A stretch of DNA of 64,000 nt. It comes from Tolypothrix sp. PCC 7910 (lineage in GTDB: Bacteria > Cyanobacteriota > Cyanobacteriia > Cyanobacteriales > Nostocaceae). This document shows positions 62,598 to 64,000 of this stretch, piece by piece. The notes under the pieces were generated by a model. The model was not told the origin of the DNA. It did not search any database and saw nothing but the letters and a program-made list of their open reading frames with translations. Where the stretch lies: the NCBI RefSeq assembly GCF_011769525.1, contig NZ_CP050440.1:5705501-5769500 (forward strand), given 5' to 3'. Within the stretch, counting starts at the first letter, position 1. Each line of letters opens with the position of its first letter. The translations under genes were made by a program, and so were the position numbers.

Positions 62598-64000
62598 TTA
62601 TTGAGAAACATTCATGCGATCGCTAAACTCGGAGTTGTAACCTTCTTCTCCGTGTTCGTTAATATCTAGACCTTGGTATTCTGCTTCTTCCTTGACGCGT
62701 AGACCAACGGTCGCCTCAATAATTTTCAGAATGACCCAAGTACCAACAGCAGCGATGACATAAGCAATCACAATGGCTGCTAGTTCAACTCCTAATTCGC
62801 CAAAGTTACCACGCAGTACGCCGTCTTTACCGCCACCGTTAACTTGGGTAGTAGCAAAGATTGCGGTTAAAATTGCCCCAACTGTGCCACCAACACCATG
62901 TACTGGGTAGGTATCTAAAGCATCGTCAATTTGTAATTTGTGCTTGAAACTGACAGCGTAGAAGCAGACAAAAGAGGTGATGAAGCCAATCAAAATTGAT
63001 GATAGGGGTGTTACAAACCCAGCAGCTGGGGTAATGCCTACCAAACCTGCAACGGCTCCTGTAGCAGCGCCTACTGCGGTGGGTTTACCGCGTAAAACTG
63101 CTTCTAAAATCAACCACATGAGGGCTGCTGCTGCTGCTGCAGTGTTAGTAGCAACAAAGGCTGTGGTTGCTATATTGGTGACTATGTTACCCGAAGTTCC
63201 ACCAGCCACAGACAAAGCACTTCCGGCGTTGAAGCCAAACCAGCCAAACCACAGTAAGCCAGCACCTAACAAAATAAACGGAACGTTATGTGGTGGGCTG
63301 AGGCGATCGGGATGTTGTTTACGAGGGCCAAGGACGATCGCTGCAACGAGGGCTGACACACCAGAACTGATGTGAACTACTGTCCCACCAGCAAAGTCTA
63401 GGGCACCTAAACCACCATACAATCCCAAGAATCCACCTTTCGCCCATACCATATGAGCAAGAGGTGTATAAACAAAGGTTGACCACAGTAGCACAAATAG
63501 AGCATAGGCACGGAAGCTCATCCGTTCTGCGATCGCACCAGAAATCAAGGCTGGGGTAATAATGGCAAACATGGCTTGGTAAATCATGAATGCCTGGTGG
63601 GGAATTGTTCCAGCGTAGGAAACTACCTCTGGTGGGTTGGAACCTTTAAGATAATCAGTGACTTCTAAGCCCACACCATTCAAACCTAGCCACTGCAATC
63701 CGCCGATGAATGGTAAACCGGGTGCAAAGGAAAGGCTATAGCCCCATAAAATCCAGGTGACACCCACGATCGCCATCAACACAAAACTCATCATCAATGT
63801 GTTTAGGACGTTTCGCGATCGCACAAATCCACCATAGAAGAATGCTAACCCTGGTGTCATTAGTAGCACTAACGCTGCTGAAATCAGCATAAATGCTGTA
63901 TCTCCAGTATCAGCAGTTGGAGGAGCAGCCGCAGCTGCTTGGGCAAAAGCATTGCCCATTAACGGCCCTCCCAACAGCAATAGGGTCATAGCCCCAATAA
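62598..64000 (-). CDS. amt: Ammonium transporter (5' end outside window)
   Basis: At least 466 codons; the frame is still open at base 64000 (Ile-Gly-Ala before the Met at 63989), so the start and the first part of the signal sequence lie beyond the window. The visible N-terminal hydrophobic part ends in GNAFAQ, a likely signal cleavage site, followed by about eleven membrane helices. Amt landmarks are GLAFFYGGFVRSRNVLNTLMM, SFVYTPLAHMVWAKGG with the pore His, DFAGGTVVHISSGVSALVAA and DALDTYPVHGVGGTVGAI with the second pore His. The C-terminal cytoplasmic tail is complete. It imports ammonium and, in cyanobacteria, recovers leaked ammonia; NtcA control is usual, but the promoter is outside. 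Confidence 0.96.
   Translation of the reverse strand, partial: IGAMTLLLLGGPLMGNAFAQAAAAAPPTADTGDTAFMLISAALVLLMTPGLAFFYGGFVRSRNVLNTLMMSFVLMAIVGVTWILWGYSLSFAPGLPFIGGLQWLGLNGVGLEVTDYLKGSNPPEVVSYAGTIPHQAFMIYQAMFAIITPALISGAIAERMSFRAYALFVLLWSTFVYTPLAHMVWAKGGFLGLYGGLGALDFAGGTVVHISSGVSALVAAIVLGPRKQHPDRLSPPHNVPFILLGAGLLWFGWFGFNAGSALSVAGGTSGNIVTNIATTAFVATNTAAAAAALMWLILEAVLRGKPTAVGAATGAVAGLVGITPAAGFVTPLSSILIGFITSFVCFYAVSFKHKLQIDDALDTYPVHGVGGTVGAILTAIFATTQVNGGGKDGVLRGNFGELGVELAAIVIAYVIAAVGTWVILKIIEATVGLRVKEEAEYQGLDINEHGEEGYNSEFSDRMNVSQ

Overview
The window looks like chromosomal DNA of a filamentous, probably heterocyst-forming cyanobacterium (Nostocales type). The evidence is a light-dependent protochlorophyllide reductase, a ferrochelatase with a chlorophyll-binding-like tail, LdpA, Ycf45-like and Tic20-like proteins, COP23 and DUF3386 proteins, and a HetZ-related protein. 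The octamer GCGATCGC (HIP1) is very frequent, and heptanucleotide-type repeats fill many intergenic gaps. Most of the window is ordinary housekeeping sequence with short operons on both strands. I saw no tRNA, rRNA or CRISPR array. Both ends cut a gene: a hybrid sensor kinase at base 1 and an ammonium transporter at base 64000.

Layout. 1-8.3 kb: multi-PAS/GAF hybrid histidine kinase, a small secreted protein, por, a DUF421 membrane protein, purB. 8.4-19.1 kb: DUF4126 protein, WD40 lipoprotein, hemH, a methyltransferase, an alpha/beta hydrolase, an EcsC-like protein with tandem 29-residue repeats, then cinA, a wecA-like gene and glyA on the minus strand. 19.2-26 kb: a MITE-like element, a small CxxC protein, Tic20, an FAH-family enzyme, rpsF, a coiled-coil protein, a STAS protein, DedA, argG. 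26.2-32.5 kb: a decayed phoX, a pair of M16 peptidases (one lacking the zinc motif), 6S RNA downstream of purK, and a lumenal pentapeptide protein overlapping purK.

32.6-35.6 kb is a redox block: a PerR/Fur-type regulator divergent from a type II peroxiredoxin across a 17-bp palindrome, followed by glutathione reductase. 36-42.3 kb is more accessory: a small membrane protein, phoD, a two-part gene interrupted by an in-frame TGA, a trypsin-like protease and a COP23 protein. 42.8-48.7 kb: a membrane GTPase, DUF3386, and two paralogous GAF-LuxR regulators, each divergent from its neighbour and each preceded by a matching palindromic site; the second is followed at once by a PD-(D/E)XK-like protein. 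48.7-54.3 kb: DUF4383, a Ycf45-like ATPase, ldpA carrying an in-frame repeat insertion, and a response-regulator/histidine-kinase hybrid. 54.3-64 kb: a 1.58-kb gene-free stretch before a HetZ-related gene, a PilB-like protein without its ATPase domain, a Crp-type regulator, a decayed IS630-family element with intact ends, an SGNH hydrolase and amt.

The strongest unexplained signals are the paired operator-like sites in front of the two GAF-LuxR paralogues, the repeat hairpin translated inside ldpA, the single in-frame stop joining 38891-39988 into one reading frame, and at least four families of dispersed palindromic or MITE-like repeats. I found no clear, complete, undescribed multi-gene system. 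Family assignments come from motif recognition and recall, not from database searches.
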